From: Parasphingorhabdus halotolerans
Lineage (GTDB): Bacteria > Pseudomonadota > Alphaproteobacteria > Sphingomonadales > Sphingomonadaceae
Length of the DNA stretch: 64,000 nt
Assembly (NCBI RefSeq): GCF_012516475.1
Contig: NZ_CP051217.1
Coordinates: 3,205,180 to 3,269,179 of the forward strand
Direction: 5' to 3'
How positions within the stretch are numbered: position 1 is the first letter of the stretch; every line of letters starts with the position of its first letter. Below the pieces are notes generated by a model that saw only the letters and a program-made list of their open reading frames with translations, was not told the DNA's origin and did not search any database. A program made the position numbers and the translations under genes. Positions 7,795 to 17,288 of the stretch are shown here, piece after piece.

Positions 7795-9062
7795 AAACCC
7801 CCTCGTTCAGCGATCCGCATGATGGTCAGCGCCGATAATTGTGTCCGTTCGACCAGACTGTCGACAATCAGAAATTCGTCCGAGCTGTGAATAGCTCCAC
7901 CGCGGACGCCCATAGTATCGACCACGGGAACGCCGCAAGCCGCGATGTTGTTACCGTCACAAACGCCGCCGGTGCCCCGCCAGTTTATGTCGAGCCCCAG
8001 TTCTGCACCGCACTGCTTGACCAATCCGAAAAGTTTTTGCGCCTGTGGATCAATCGGTTTGGGGGGGCGACCAAAACCGCCGTGACAATGGACATCCAGA
8101 TCATGTTCTTTGGCGATAGCGGGTATCAGCTGATCCAGTCTCATCTGGGCTTCCGCTTGATCTTCCAAAGATTTAGGGCGAAAGTTCACCCGCAATATGC
8201 AATGATCGGGAACGGCATTATTGGGGCCGCCACCATCAATCTTCGCAGGATTTACACTTAGGCCTTCACGGTGGATCGCTTTTAACCGCAAGGCCATGTC
8301 GGCCGCAGCAATCAATGCGTTGCGCCCTTCATCAGGATTGCGTCCGGCATGCGCGCTTTTGCCAATGAAAATGATTGAGAAATTCCCGCTCCCGCCGCGC
8401 TCCCCTGCCAAAGTCCCATCGGGCAGGGCAGGTTCGTAGGTGAGGGCGGCTGTCTTTCCCTTAGCTAGTTGTTCGATAAGTGCCGCTGATGAACCGGATC
8501 CAACTTCTTCATCGCTATTGATCATGATGTCATAGCCTATCCGATCTGCGACATCGCTTTGTTCCAGCAATTGCAGTGCGCCCAGCATGACCGAAATTCC
8601 GCCTTTCATGTCGGCAAGTCCAGGGCCGTTCAAAATGCCGGGTTCCAGCTCAGTGATTTTCTGAAAACCGTGGTCAGCGGGAAAAACCGTATCCATATGG
8701 CCGGTCAGTAGAATTCGCGTCGGCGCATCAGGGCGGATTGATGCCACCAGATGTTGTCCGCGTTCAACTTGATCAATTGTGCCGTCGGTGCGCACGGCTT
8801 CAACAGGGGATGGATCAACCAGGGAGACATCACCGGGTAAGGCGGAGAACGCATCTGCCAGCATTCCGGCAACGGTTTTAATGCCCGCAAGATTGGTCGT
8901 GCCGCTATTGACCCCTGACCAACTCAGCGTCCGGTCCAGCAGGGGCAAGCTAGCCGCTTCTTCTAATTGTTCGCGAAATGTTGAAGTGCCATGTGTCATC
9001 CGCATCTGATAGCAAAGGATACCATTTTCGCCACCCCGGATATTACAAGCTACGCCGGACAT
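7791..9062 (-). CDS. M20-family metallohydrolase in the ast operon
   Basis: A zinc-dependent M20 hydrolase, 423 residues from the longest start. Metal-site motifs are present: TGHMDTVFP (His-x-Asp), GPGLADMKGG (bridging Asp) and NSDEEVGS (catalytic Glu pair). It most resembles the carboxypeptidase G2/ArgE-like group. It is first in the operon with astA and astB; a role in handling succinylated or amino-acylated intermediates is inferred from that alone. The start is unsettled: ATG at 9062 has AGGA 11 bases upstream, but the next 19 residues look atypical, and ATGs at 9005 or 8999 are equally plausible. Confidence 0.85.
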   Translation of the reverse strand: MSGVACNIRGGENGILCYQMRMTHGTSTFREQLEEAASLPLLDRTLSWSGVNSGTTNLAGIKTVAGMLADAFSALPGDVSLVDPSPVEAVRTDGTIDQVERGQHLVASIRPDAPTRILLTGHMDTVFPADHGFQKITELEPGILNGPGLADMKGGISVMLGALQLLEQSDVADRIGYDIMINSDEEVGSGSSAALIEQLAKGKTAALTYEPALPDGTLAGERGGSGNFSIIFIGKSAHAGRNPDEGRNALIAAADMALRLKAIHREGLSVNPAKIDGGGPNNAVPDHCILRVNFRPKSLEDQAEAQMRLDQLIPAIAKEHDLDVHCHGGFGRPPKPIDPQAQKLFGLVKQCGAELGLDINWRGTGGVCDGNNIAACGVPVVDTMGVRGGAIHSSDEFLIVDSLVERTQLSALTIMRIAERGGL

Positions 9063-9382
9063 AAAAAGCGCTGTCCTACTGATATCCGGATTTGATATAC
9101 CGGTAATATGATCATGATTTTACCCATAACTTACTGGAAATATAAGATAATCCCAATGTTGGGAACGCTTCTTGCAACGCGCGCGTGGGCGCGGGCGCGC
9201 ACGGATAGGGCTAAACTTCCTAAACTTTGTAATAAAATTACACCGCCGATTTTTCGATTGCTTGTCATTTACAGCGTAAAAAAGAGCGGCCATAGACGGC
9301 AGCGATTCCTCCCCGGAACAGTTTTTATTTCCGGCGTGCCTATGAGGCGCGGCGGATCGTTATTTTTGAAAGAGGAAGTTTA
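9063..9382. other. Intergenic region between the ast operon and glcB
   Basis: 320 bases without a gene. It must hold the divergent promoters of the ast operon and glcB. Its centre is a GC-rich repeat (9157-9241). I see no tRNA or convincing terminator. A weak open frame at 9108-9383 merely reads through the repeat. Confidence 0.7.
9157..9241 (+). repeat. Dispersed intergenic repeat, copy 1
   Basis: An 85-bp element starting TGTTGGGAACGCTTCTTGC, with a GCGCG-rich core, and ending CTTCCTAAACTTTGTAAT. A second copy in opposite orientation lies at 21780-21863. Both are intergenic, which points to a genome-wide repeat family. No transposase is attached. Confidence 0.85.
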
Positions 9383-11497
9383 ATGTCCGAATATATCGCG
9401 CAAAATGGAATTCAGATTGCCAGCGAATTGTTTGATTTTATCAATGACCGGGCTTTGCCGGGAACTGGAGTGGATAGCGAAAAGTTCTGGACCGGTTTCG
9501 CCCAGCTTCTTGGGAAATTTGCTCCGCGAAATGCCGAACTGTTGGCCAAGCGCGAGAAACTCCAAACGCAAATTGATAACTGGCACAAAGAGCGCCGGGG
9601 ACAGTCCATTGATCAGAATGAATATCAGACGTATCTCAGGGAAATTGGTTATCTGGTCGAAGAACCAGCGCCTTTTTCGATTACCACCGAAAATGTCGAT
9701 CCTGAAATCGCGACAATGGCTGGCCCGCAATTGGTAGTGCCATCGCTGAATGACCGATTTGTGCTGAATGCTGCCAATGCCCGTTGGGGCAGCCTTTATG
9801 ATGCATTTTACGGTACCGATGCGCTGGATGCGCCGCCCGCCAAGCCGGGTGGATATGATCCGGAGCGTGGCGCGCATGTTGTCAAAGCGGCCAAGGCGGT
9901 CCTTGATGAGATTGTCCCGCTTACAGATGGTCAGAAATGGGAAGATCTGGGCGATCCGTCGGACGGCATCGCGATTGCTGATGAGTCTCAATATGTCGGT
10001 ACCAGCGCAAATGGACGTTTGTTCCGCCATAACGGACTGCATGTTGAAGTTATATTCGATCCTGAACATCCTATTGGCCGGGACGATCCGTCGGGAATTG
10101 CCGACGTACTTTTGGAAGCGGCGCTCACCACGATTATCGACATGGAAGATTCGGTCGCGGCGGTAGATGCCGAGGATAAGACTTTGGCTTATACCAACTG
10201 GCTTGGCCTGATGCGCGGTGATCTGGATGCATCTTTTGACAAAGGCGGCAAGACCATTTCGCGCAAAGCCAATCCGGACCGTGAATATAAGGATCGGGAT
10301 GGCAATGCCGCGACACTAGCGGGACGCAGTTTGATGTTTGTTCGCAATGTTGGACATTTGATGACCAATCCGGCGGTGTTGCTGACTGATGGATCAGAGG
10401 CTCCTGAAGGTTTGCTCGATGGCGTGTTCACCAGTTTGATCGCGATGCACGACATAAAAGGACTCGGCGAACTCCGCAACAGCCGGGCCGGTTCGATCTA
10501 TATTGTGAAACCGAAAATGCACGGGCCAGAGGAATGCGCGTTCACCAACGACCTGTTTGATGCTGTGGAAGACCTGCTCGGACTGGATCGGAACACCATT
10601 AAAGTCGGTGTGATGGATGAAGAACGACGGACCTCCGCCAATCTCGCCGCTTGTATCCATGCCGTGAAACACCGGATTGTATTTATCAACACCGGTTTCC
10701 TCGACCGCACCGGGGATGAAATCCACACCTCAATGCAGGGCGGCGCGATGTTGGCCAAAGCTGATATCAAAAGCAGCGATTGGATTGCGGCCTATGAGCA
10801 GCGCAACGTTGCCATCGGTCTGGCTTGCGGCATGTCCGGCAAGGCTCAGATCGGCAAAGGCATGTGGGCTGCGCCCGATATGATGGCCGACATGATGGAA
10901 CAGAAAATCGGTCATCCGATGACCGGAGCGAATACCGCGTGGGTGCCCAGCCCAACAGCGGCGACGCTCCACGCTATTCATTATCACCGACTAGACGTGT
11001 TCGCGCGGCAGAACGAAGTCGCTGGCGAGGGGATTGCCTCGCTCGACAAGCTACTGACAATTCCCTTTGCCGATGGCCATAATTGGTCGGTTGAAGAAAT
11101 TGAGCGTGAACTCGACAATAATGCGCAGGGCATATTGGGCTACGTTGTGCGCTGGATCGATCAAGGCATCGGGTGCTCGAAAGTGCCGGACATCAACGAC
11201 GTCGGTTTGATGGAAGATCGCGCGACTTTGCGGATTTCCTCCCAGCATATGGCGAACTGGATGCTGCATGGTGTTTGCTCGGCAGAGCAAGTTGATGCGG
11301 CTCTGTTGCGGATGGCTGCGAAAGTGGATGGACAGAATGCCGCTGATCCACTCTATCGTCCGATGGCTTCTGATCCAAAGGGCAGCTTGGCATTTCAGGC
11401 TGCGCGCGATTTGGTGTTCAAAGGCATCGAGCAGCCTAGCGGTTATACCGAACCCTTGCTTCATGCATATCGTCGGAAGTTGAAGGCGGCTGGTTAA
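9383..11497 (+). CDS. glcB: Malate synthase G
   Basis: GlcB condenses glyoxylate with acetyl-CoA to give malate, in the glyoxylate shunt and glycolate use. The 704-residue length fits isoform G rather than the shorter isoform A. Typical stretches are [54 protein letters not shown] and [20 protein letters not shown]. The ATG has GAGGAAG about eight bases upstream. No isocitrate lyase gene is in the window. Its 3' end overlaps that of the convergent rsmA by four bases. Confidence 0.96.
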   Translation: MSEYIAQNGIQIASELFDFINDRALPGTGVDSEKFWTGFAQLLGKFAPRNAELLAKREKLQTQIDNWHKERRGQSIDQNEYQTYLREIGYLVEEPAPFSITTENVDPEIATMAGPQLVVPSLNDRFVLNAANARWGSLYDAFYGTDALDAPPAKPGGYDPERGAHVVKAAKAVLDEIVPLTDGQKWEDLGDPSDGIAIADESQYVGTSANGRLFRHNGLHVEVIFDPEHPIGRDDPSGIADVLLEAALTTIIDMEDSVAAVDAEDKTLAYTNWLGLMRGDLDASFDKGGKTISRKANPDREYKDRDGNAATLAGRSLMFVRNVGHLMTNPAVLLTDGSEAPEGLLDGVFTSLIAMHDIKGLGELRNSRAGSIYIVKPKMHGPEECAFTNDLFDAVEDLLGLDRNTIKVGVMDEERRTSANLAACIHAVKHRIVFINTGFLDRTGDEIHTSMQGGAMLAKADIKSSDWIAAYEQRNVAIGLACGMSGKAQIGKGMWAAPDMMADMMEQKIGHPMTGANTAWVPSPTAATLHAIHYHRLDVFARQNEVAGEGIASLDKLLTIPFADGHNWSVEEIERELDNNAQGILGYVVRWIDQGIGCSKVPDINDVGLMEDRATLRISSQHMANWMLHGVCSAEQVDAALLRMAAKVDGQNAADPLYRPMASDPKGSLAFQAARDLVFKGIEQPSGYTEPLLHAYRRKLKAAG

Positions 11498-12321
11498 GAG
11501 AGTTGTCGAGCCAAGGCGACGAACTCTGCAACGCTAACCGTCTCGGGTCTCCTCGAACTATCAATGCCGACTGTCGCAAGCGCCTCAGTGGCACCGGAGA
11601 AGCCCTTGAGACTTTGTCGCAGCATTTTCCGCCGCTGGTGAAATGCCGTTTGCGTAAGCCGTTCCAACAAAGCCGGATCAACACCTTGAGGTTGTTCCTT
11701 GGGCGTTAAATGAACAATCGCGGACATGACTTTGGGAGGCGGCGTAAAAGCGGATCTATGAACATTTATCGCCAGTCTGGCTTCGCAACGCCACTGGGCG
11801 AGGATCGAAAGCCGACCATAAGCATTGCTCCCTTCGGAAGCGACGATACGGTCCGCCACTTCGCGCTGAAACATCAAGGTCAGCGATTGCCATTTCGGCG
11901 GCCATTTGGGTTGAGACAGCCACTTGATCAACAAGGCTGAACCAACATTATAGGGAAGGTTGGAAACGATATGAAAAGGTTTGTCGAACAGATTGTCGGT
12001 ATTGATCGCAAGGGCATCATCGCTGATGATCTTCAGTTGATCCGGAAAATATTCGCCGAGTTCCGCCAGCGCTGGCAGGCATCTTTCATCCCGTTCGACC
12101 GCCGTCACCGCCGCTCCCGCTTGCAACAATGCCTGCGTTAAACCGCCGGGTCCCGGACCAACCTCGAATACATCTTCCCCTGCCAGATCACCGGGAACAG
12201 CTGCGATACGCGACAGCAATTGCGTGTCGAACAAAAAATTCTGCCCAAGCGCCTTGTTCGCCGAAAGGCCGTGTTTTTTGATCACCTCACGCAGCGGTGG
12301 CAGCTTTGGCGGGTTGCTCAA
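11494..12321 (-). CDS. rsmA: 16S rRNA (adenine1518-N6/adenine1519-N6)-dimethyltransferase
   Basis: RsmA (KsgA) dimethylates two adjacent adenines in helix 45 of 16S rRNA late in 30S assembly. Visible motifs are [10 protein letters not shown], the SAM-binding [16 protein letters not shown], the catalytic [15 protein letters not shown] and [14 protein letters not shown]. With the TTG at 12321 the protein has 275 residues, close to the usual size, and begins 10 bases after the pdxA stop. A start at 12390 would add 23 unusual residues and overlap pdxA by 59 bases. It is last in the lptD-surA-pdxA-rsmA order known from many proteobacteria. Confidence 0.93.
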   Translation of the reverse strand: MSNPPKLPPLREVIKKHGLSANKALGQNFLFDTQLLSRIAAVPGDLAGEDVFEVGPGPGGLTQALLQAGAAVTAVERDERCLPALAELGEYFPDQLKIISDDALAINTDNLFDKPFHIVSNLPYNVGSALLIKWLSQPKWPPKWQSLTLMFQREVADRIVASEGSNAYGRLSILAQWRCEARLAINVHRSAFTPPPKVMSAIVHLTPKEQPQGVDPALLERLTQTAFHQRRKMLRQSLKGFSGATEALATVGIDSSRRPETVSVAEFVALARQLS

Positions 12322-12331
12322 TGATCGGTGC

Positions 12332-13339
12332 TCAATTGTCGTGTAACTTGCGATTGGCGACGGCCACCGCAGCCATCTGGATCGCGGCAATCATGGATCG
12401 GGGGTCAGCAACACCCTGGCCAGCTATATTAAAGGCCGTCCCGTGATCAGGCGATGTCCGGACGATTGGCAGGCCAAGCGTCATATTTACGCCATCAAAG
12501 AAATGCAGCGTTTTCATCGGCACCAGTGCCTGGTCATGATAAGGGCAGAGCGCGACATCATATCTGGCACGGGCTTGTTCGTGAAACATGGTGTCAGCGG
12601 GCAACGGATCGGTAATATCCATGCCATCGGCACGAAGCTCATCAATAGCGGGCTGCATTATTGTGCGCTCCTCATCACCCAGATTACCATTTTCACCGGC
12701 GTGGGGATTAAGGCCGGCAACCGCAATGCGAGGGTTATCAATACCGAAGTTTCGGGTCATTGCCTTTTCTGCAGCTTTGGCGCGTGCAACTATGAGTTGA
12801 TGCGTTAGTTGTCCCGGCACTTCCTTGAACGCGATATGGGTCGTCATCGGAATAACGCGAAGAGATGGGCCGGCGAGCATCATAACGGCATTCTCGCGGG
12901 AAATACCGCAGTGTTCGGACACAAACTCCGTTTGACCAGGATAACGAAAACCTATCTGATATAGTTGCGATTTGGATACGGGTGCCGTTACGACCGCACC
13001 AGCATCGCCTGATCTCGCTAACCCGCAAGCCACTTCTAAAGCATGGAGTGCACATTGCGCGCCTTCGAGAGTTGGCTCACCGGGGATAGCGGCGTCGGCG
13101 TCGTGGATATGAAACACCGGTAGCGCGGTTCCGAATATGTCAGCAGCCTCTGCCGGGACTTCTATTTTTTGCGCTTGAACGCCGTCCAAATTCTCAAAAT
13201 CAGCGATATTCCCGGCAACAAAAAAGGGACGCAAAGCTTGAGTCTCTCGCTGCTTCCAGCTTTTTCCGATTATTTCAGGACCGACTCCCGCCGGGTCACC
13301 ACAAGAAATTGCGAAGGGTTTGTCTGCCCCTTGAACCAT
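12332..13339 (-). CDS. pdxA: 4-hydroxythreonine-4-phosphate dehydrogenase
   Basis: PdxA oxidises 4-phosphohydroxy-L-threonine in the DXP-dependent pyridoxal phosphate pathway. The 335-residue protein shows the family start AISCGDPAGVGPEIIGK, the stretch GFRYPGQTEFVSEHCG, and LCPYHDQALVPMKTLHF with a metal-ligand histidine, then TSPDHGTAFNIAGQG near the C-terminus. The ATG at 13339 overlaps the surA stop (TGATG), so translation is probably coupled. A TTG one codon earlier is possible. Confidence 0.95.
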   Translation of the reverse strand: MVQGADKPFAISCGDPAGVGPEIIGKSWKQRETQALRPFFVAGNIADFENLDGVQAQKIEVPAEAADIFGTALPVFHIHDADAAIPGEPTLEGAQCALHALEVACGLARSGDAGAVVTAPVSKSQLYQIGFRYPGQTEFVSEHCGISRENAVMMLAGPSLRVIPMTTHIAFKEVPGQLTHQLIVARAKAAEKAMTRNFGIDNPRIAVAGLNPHAGENGNLGDEERTIMQPAIDELRADGMDITDPLPADTMFHEQARARYDVALCPYHDQALVPMKTLHFFDGVNMTLGLPIVRTSPDHGTAFNIAGQGVADPRSMIAAIQMAAVAVANRKLHDN

Positions 13340-14703
13340 CAATTATATTCTATAATGGCGTCACGGCGAAGATCGCGCAGATATATTTGCGCGCGTTTGT
13401 TAACCCGCTCGTTTTCGAGCTGCGACATGATTTGATCAAAAGACGGGGCGTTGGCTGTTTGAGGATCGTCCCGGCCGCATAATATCAGGACTCGCACACC
13501 GTCGGTAATCGATCCAAAGGGCGCGCTGGCTTGTCCAATGGGCAGGTTTGCGATCGTATCCTGAAGGGCAGCGGGCAGGTCGCGGAGCCGCACCTGGTCA
13601 TTGTCAACCACCGCCGCGCCGATGCTTGCCGCGACTTCGTTTGCAGCGCCGCATCCCTTAATACCTTCTGTAGCTGAAGCAAACTGGCTTGCTTTAGTTG
13701 TCGCCTGTTGCTCGGTCGTGCCTTCGGGGAAAGCAATGGAAAGCTGCTTCAAGCTCAGCAAGGCGTCTCGCGCATCAGCCGTCAGAATTTGCCGTTGGTC
13801 AATAAGATATAATATTGAAAAGCCCCCTGGCACCGACACTGGGCCGACAACCTGCCCGACTTGCATCTGAACAGCCGCTTCTGCCAAACTTTGCGGCAAC
13901 TGGGCAGGGCGAACCCATCCCAGATCGCCGCCGGTTGCTGCGGTGGAAGCTTCGGAAAACTGTCGGGCATAGGCTACGAAAGAACCACCTCCACGAATTT
14001 GTTCCAGAATCTTCCGCATATTAACTGCCACTTGCTCGGCGGTTTCCTGCGAGGCTGACATATAAATTTCGCCGATGCGATATTCCGATGTGCCTTTGGA
14101 AGCGTTTAGTCGTTCAATAATAGCGTTTACTTCCTCATCGCCGACATTGATGAAAGGTTGGATGTTGCGCCGGAGCAATCGGCTCCAAGCAAGCTCGCCT
14201 TTAATTTGCTGTTTCAATGTATTTGCTGACGACCCCTTGGACCGCAAAAAGGTTTCAAACCCGCCAATATCTTGTTTGAAATTCTGCTGCGCGACCTGAC
14301 GGTACGTGGATTCTACCTCTTCAGGGCTGATTGTAATTTCGTTCGCTTCGGCTTCCTGAATTTGCAATGTCTCGTCGATAAGATTGCGCAATATCTGTAA
14401 CCGCAGTCGCTGCTGTTCTTCTTCAGATACTTCACCCCCATTGGCAGCTACAATTAGTGCCAGTCTTTGTCCAACATCGGTACCGGTAATAATATCGCCA
14501 TTGACCACTGCAGTTGCCCGCCGAACATTGGGATCATTTTTGCCAAAAATTGTTAATTCTTCCGGGATGTTCAATCCGGTATTAGGTACTGCGCTGTCAG
14601 CAACTGTCTGGCTGGAAGAGGGTGTTGCGGCCAATGTCGCCGCCAAAATGACGAGAGCCAGTTTTGGAATCTTTGACAGCTTATGCTTATTCTTCAATTT
14701 CAT
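13339..14703 (-). CDS. surA: Periplasmic chaperone/peptidyl-prolyl isomerase SurA
   Basis: SurA escorts unfolded outer-membrane proteins through the periplasm. From the ATG at 14703 the protein has 454 residues with a signal peptide (basic KLKNKHKLSKIPK, hydrophobic LALVILAATLAA, then SSSQ). The SurA N-terminal domain follows (RATAVVNGDIITGTDVGQRL, LRNLIDETLQIQEA), then one clear parvulin domain (EYRIGEIYMSA to GGDLGWVRPAQLP). The second parvulin repeat is degenerate. An ATG 51 bases earlier is in frame, but would put the basic region too far from the start. It lies between lptD, its client, and pdxA. Confidence 0.92.
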   Translation of the reverse strand: MKLKNKHKLSKIPKLALVILAATLAATPSSSQTVADSAVPNTGLNIPEELTIFGKNDPNVRRATAVVNGDIITGTDVGQRLALIVAANGGEVSEEEQQRLRLQILRNLIDETLQIQEAEANEITISPEEVESTYRQVAQQNFKQDIGGFETFLRSKGSSANTLKQQIKGELAWSRLLRRNIQPFINVGDEEVNAIIERLNASKGTSEYRIGEIYMSASQETAEQVAVNMRKILEQIRGGGSFVAYARQFSEASTAATGGDLGWVRPAQLPQSLAEAAVQMQVGQVVGPVSVPGGFSILYLIDQRQILTADARDALLSLKQLSIAFPEGTTEQQATTKASQFASATEGIKGCGAANEVAASIGAAVVDNDQVRLRDLPAALQDTIANLPIGQASAPFGSITDGVRVLILCGRDDPQTANAPSFDQIMSQLENERVNKRAQIYLRDLRRDAIIEYN

Positions 14704-14802
14704 TTTTTGTTTCTTTTCAAACCTTAACGCCAATATTGCTTTGCCGATTATCAATATCGTGCTGAACCTAAGATGAGTGATCTGTGCACGTTGGCGACAG
14801 CC

Positions 14803-17016
14803 TTACACACCCAAATTGCGGAGCGCTAGCCGGAACAGAAAAGTACTGCCTCTCTGTGCGTCACCGGTATCCTCATAGTCATATCTCCAAGTGACGCCAA
14901 GCGACAGACATCCATCGTCGTAGGCTACGCCCAATCTATGACGCACAGGGTTGTAACCATCAGCGACCGAGATGGGGTCTTCACTACGATCGGTTAGATC
15001 AATTATTGCGGATCCAAATACTGACCAGTATTTATCGACTTGATATCGTCCGCCTACCCGCACTTCTTCGCGGTCGCGCAAATCCTCAATCTGGGAGCCG
15101 ATATTTCTGTTGAGTCGCAAATAACCTACTTGCGCATAGGTACTGCGCGTGCCGACTGTCGCATCAATCTCGTTTCGGCGAACTGCCAGATTTTGCTTGT
15201 CCAGCCGAAAGCGGTGGGTGAATTTTACGATATCCTTGAAGCCGACATTGGTTCGGCCAACGATATCCGAAAAGCGCTCCGACAGACCGGTGCCATCGGG
15301 TACAATATTGCTATTGTTCGCTAGTCTATAGCTTTGCCCAACGATGCTGTTGATACTCAGATTGGGGCGATCCAGATTCCACTCGATGCCATAAGTCGCC
15401 CTGACGTTATCCTCATAGCGGTCATAACCCGGGAAACGGTTCAGAGCGAACAGATTGCTGTCTTCCAAATCTACAGCTCTTGCGTCTTCATTGGGTAAAG
15501 AGATGTTTTTAAGACCAGGTGTTGCAACAATTTGCAAACGTGGGGTTATCGTTTGGGTGCCGCCAAAAGCCTCGCCGACAAAGGGCCATTTCACATCGAT
15601 CGCGGCCGTTGCAATACCCCGCGTTTGCCATCCGCCATTGCCACGATAAATTGCGGTTTCATTAAGCGCGTTATTGCTACTGTGATAAACGTCTCCCCGA
15701 GCGAACCCGGTAAAGGTAATCTCCTGTCCCATGTTAGTCAGTTTGCGCAAATCCCATCTCGCTGAAGCAAATGCACGCTGTGTATCTTGCCCCTCCACGC
15801 GTTCGATGGCCAGACTGTTTGCTTGTAGTTGAAGGCGCCCGCCGAGTGCCGGCTCAGCAAACCGCTTGCGATAATCGATCACTGGCAATGCAATCGGAAC
15901 GCGGTTTTGCGGGTCATTCGAACGTAGCGTTTGGAATGCCCAGCCTGCGATCGACAAATAGCTGCTGTCGCTAAACCGCTCAGCATTGATCGTTGATCGC
16001 AAGCTGTCGTCATCACTAATGTCATAGCGGCGCAAGAAGGTACGATCAGAAACGATTCGCGCCGATTGGGACACTGTCCATTTTTCATTCAGCCGGAATC
16101 GGCCGCTCGTAGCGAAATAGCCCCGAAAATCTCTTGTCGAATTCGGCAGAGGCCCAGCTGAACCGGTTGGGATGCGCGAACTATATGTGGCGTAGCCTGT
16201 GAACTGGAACGCGCCTTTCTCGTCAAGATAACGGTAGGTGCCGTTTATCATCGGAGCAACATCGGAAAAAACCTGTGTCGTCACAGTGGCGTCTTGATTT
16301 GGCGCAATGTTGAAATAATAGGGCACAGCAAGAGAAGCCCCGTTCGCTGAACTAAATTTGATATCCGGGACCAAAATCCCGCTGCGATTTTCGTTGCTTA
16401 CCGGATGTGACAGGCCAGGAAGCGGTATAACGGGCAGTCCGAAAATCTCAATCCGCGCGCCTTCGTAGCTAACCCGCTTTTTTATCGGATCATATTTTAC
16501 TTTCACCGCCTTGATCTGCCAGCTTGGGTCTTTCGGGCAGCCATCTTCGCTTGTAACCGCGCAAGCCGTGTAGGCCGCATTGTCGAGCGCAAGAGAACCA
16601 TCCGCAAAGCGCTCGCCTTTGCGTGCAGCAAGACGGCTGCCATCCTCCAGAACAAGCAGAAGATTATCGACGACACCGTCGCGTAGCGTGTCGGTTAGCG
16701 TAATATTGTCGCCATATGCGACATCACCTTCCGGACTGATGGTTCTGACATTGCCCGCCGCCGTAACCGCTCCGGTTTTGCGGTTCCAGACAACTTGATC
16801 AGCCCGTAGCGTATAACCCTCGCGGTCAAGCTTCACACTGCCATTGGCGGTAACGATATCGTTTTCAAAATCATAATCCAGCGTATCCGCGCTGAATTCG
16901 ATCTCGTCTTTTTTCTCGATCGCTGGATCGGCAATATCTTGCGCCGATGTCGCATTGCCGGTTGAGGGCAGGGCAATTGTTGCAGCCAAAGCCATCAGAG
17001 CGATTGAAGATTTCAT
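14803..17016 (-). CDS. lptD: LPS-assembly protein LptD
   Basis: LptD is the outer-membrane barrel that, with LptE, inserts LPS into the outer leaflet. From the ATG at 17016 it has 737 residues: signal peptide (MKSSIALMALAATIALPSTG), an N-terminal OstA/LptA-like beta-jellyroll (EIEFSADTLDYDFENDIV, SVKLDREGYTLRADQVVW), then a large beta-barrel with many aromatic-rich strands, ending LALRNLGV. Cysteines at TACAVTSEDGCPKD are candidates for the family's structural disulphides. A TTG at 17046 would lengthen the N-terminus by 10 residues. It leads the surA-pdxA-rsmA operon. Confidence 0.94.
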   Translation of the reverse strand: MKSSIALMALAATIALPSTGNATSAQDIADPAIEKKDEIEFSADTLDYDFENDIVTANGSVKLDREGYTLRADQVVWNRKTGAVTAAGNVRTISPEGDVAYGDNITLTDTLRDGVVDNLLLVLEDGSRLAARKGERFADGSLALDNAAYTACAVTSEDGCPKDPSWQIKAVKVKYDPIKKRVSYEGARIEIFGLPVIPLPGLSHPVSNENRSGILVPDIKFSSANGASLAVPYYFNIAPNQDATVTTQVFSDVAPMINGTYRYLDEKGAFQFTGYATYSSRIPTGSAGPLPNSTRDFRGYFATSGRFRLNEKWTVSQSARIVSDRTFLRRYDISDDDSLRSTINAERFSDSSYLSIAGWAFQTLRSNDPQNRVPIALPVIDYRKRFAEPALGGRLQLQANSLAIERVEGQDTQRAFASARWDLRKLTNMGQEITFTGFARGDVYHSSNNALNETAIYRGNGGWQTRGIATAAIDVKWPFVGEAFGGTQTITPRLQIVATPGLKNISLPNEDARAVDLEDSNLFALNRFPGYDRYEDNVRATYGIEWNLDRPNLSINSIVGQSYRLANNSNIVPDGTGLSERFSDIVGRTNVGFKDIVKFTHRFRLDKQNLAVRRNEIDATVGTRSTYAQVGYLRLNRNIGSQIEDLRDREEVRVGGRYQVDKYWSVFGSAIIDLTDRSEDPISVADGYNPVRHRLGVAYDDGCLSLGVTWRYDYEDTGDAQRGSTFLFRLALRNLGV

Positions 17017-17288
17017 CGACTGGCTTAACCTACCTTTTGGCCCCAACGTAAAACAATATCGACCCCTTTGTCGGCTGGTTGATATCGACTGCCGTCCGCT
17101 ATTGCACTAGAATAACGCGGCTGCAAATTTTCTTTGGCACAAATAGATGAACAGAGGATGGATAGAAGCATTGGCAGCTATAAGATGATTGCAAAAAACT
17201 GACCGATCTTTAAGGGATTAGCCAAGATTTAAGACAGGCCTATCCGTAATGTGCCGCTCCAATCAAAAATCAAAAGGACTCGTTTTTC
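17017..17288. other. Divergent promoter region between lptD and pepA
   Basis: 272 bases that must contain the promoters of the lptD operon (leftwards) and pepA (rightwards). I see no hairpin with a T tract, RNA gene or repeat. AAAAGGA, about ten bases before the pepA ATG, is its ribosome-binding site. Confidence 0.6.

Noticed and set aside
9108..9383. Open frame of 91 residues before glcB
   Set aside because: It reads through the dispersed repeat; a similar peptide appears in the minus-strand frame over the second copy at 21780. Shared text comes from the repeat, not a protein family.
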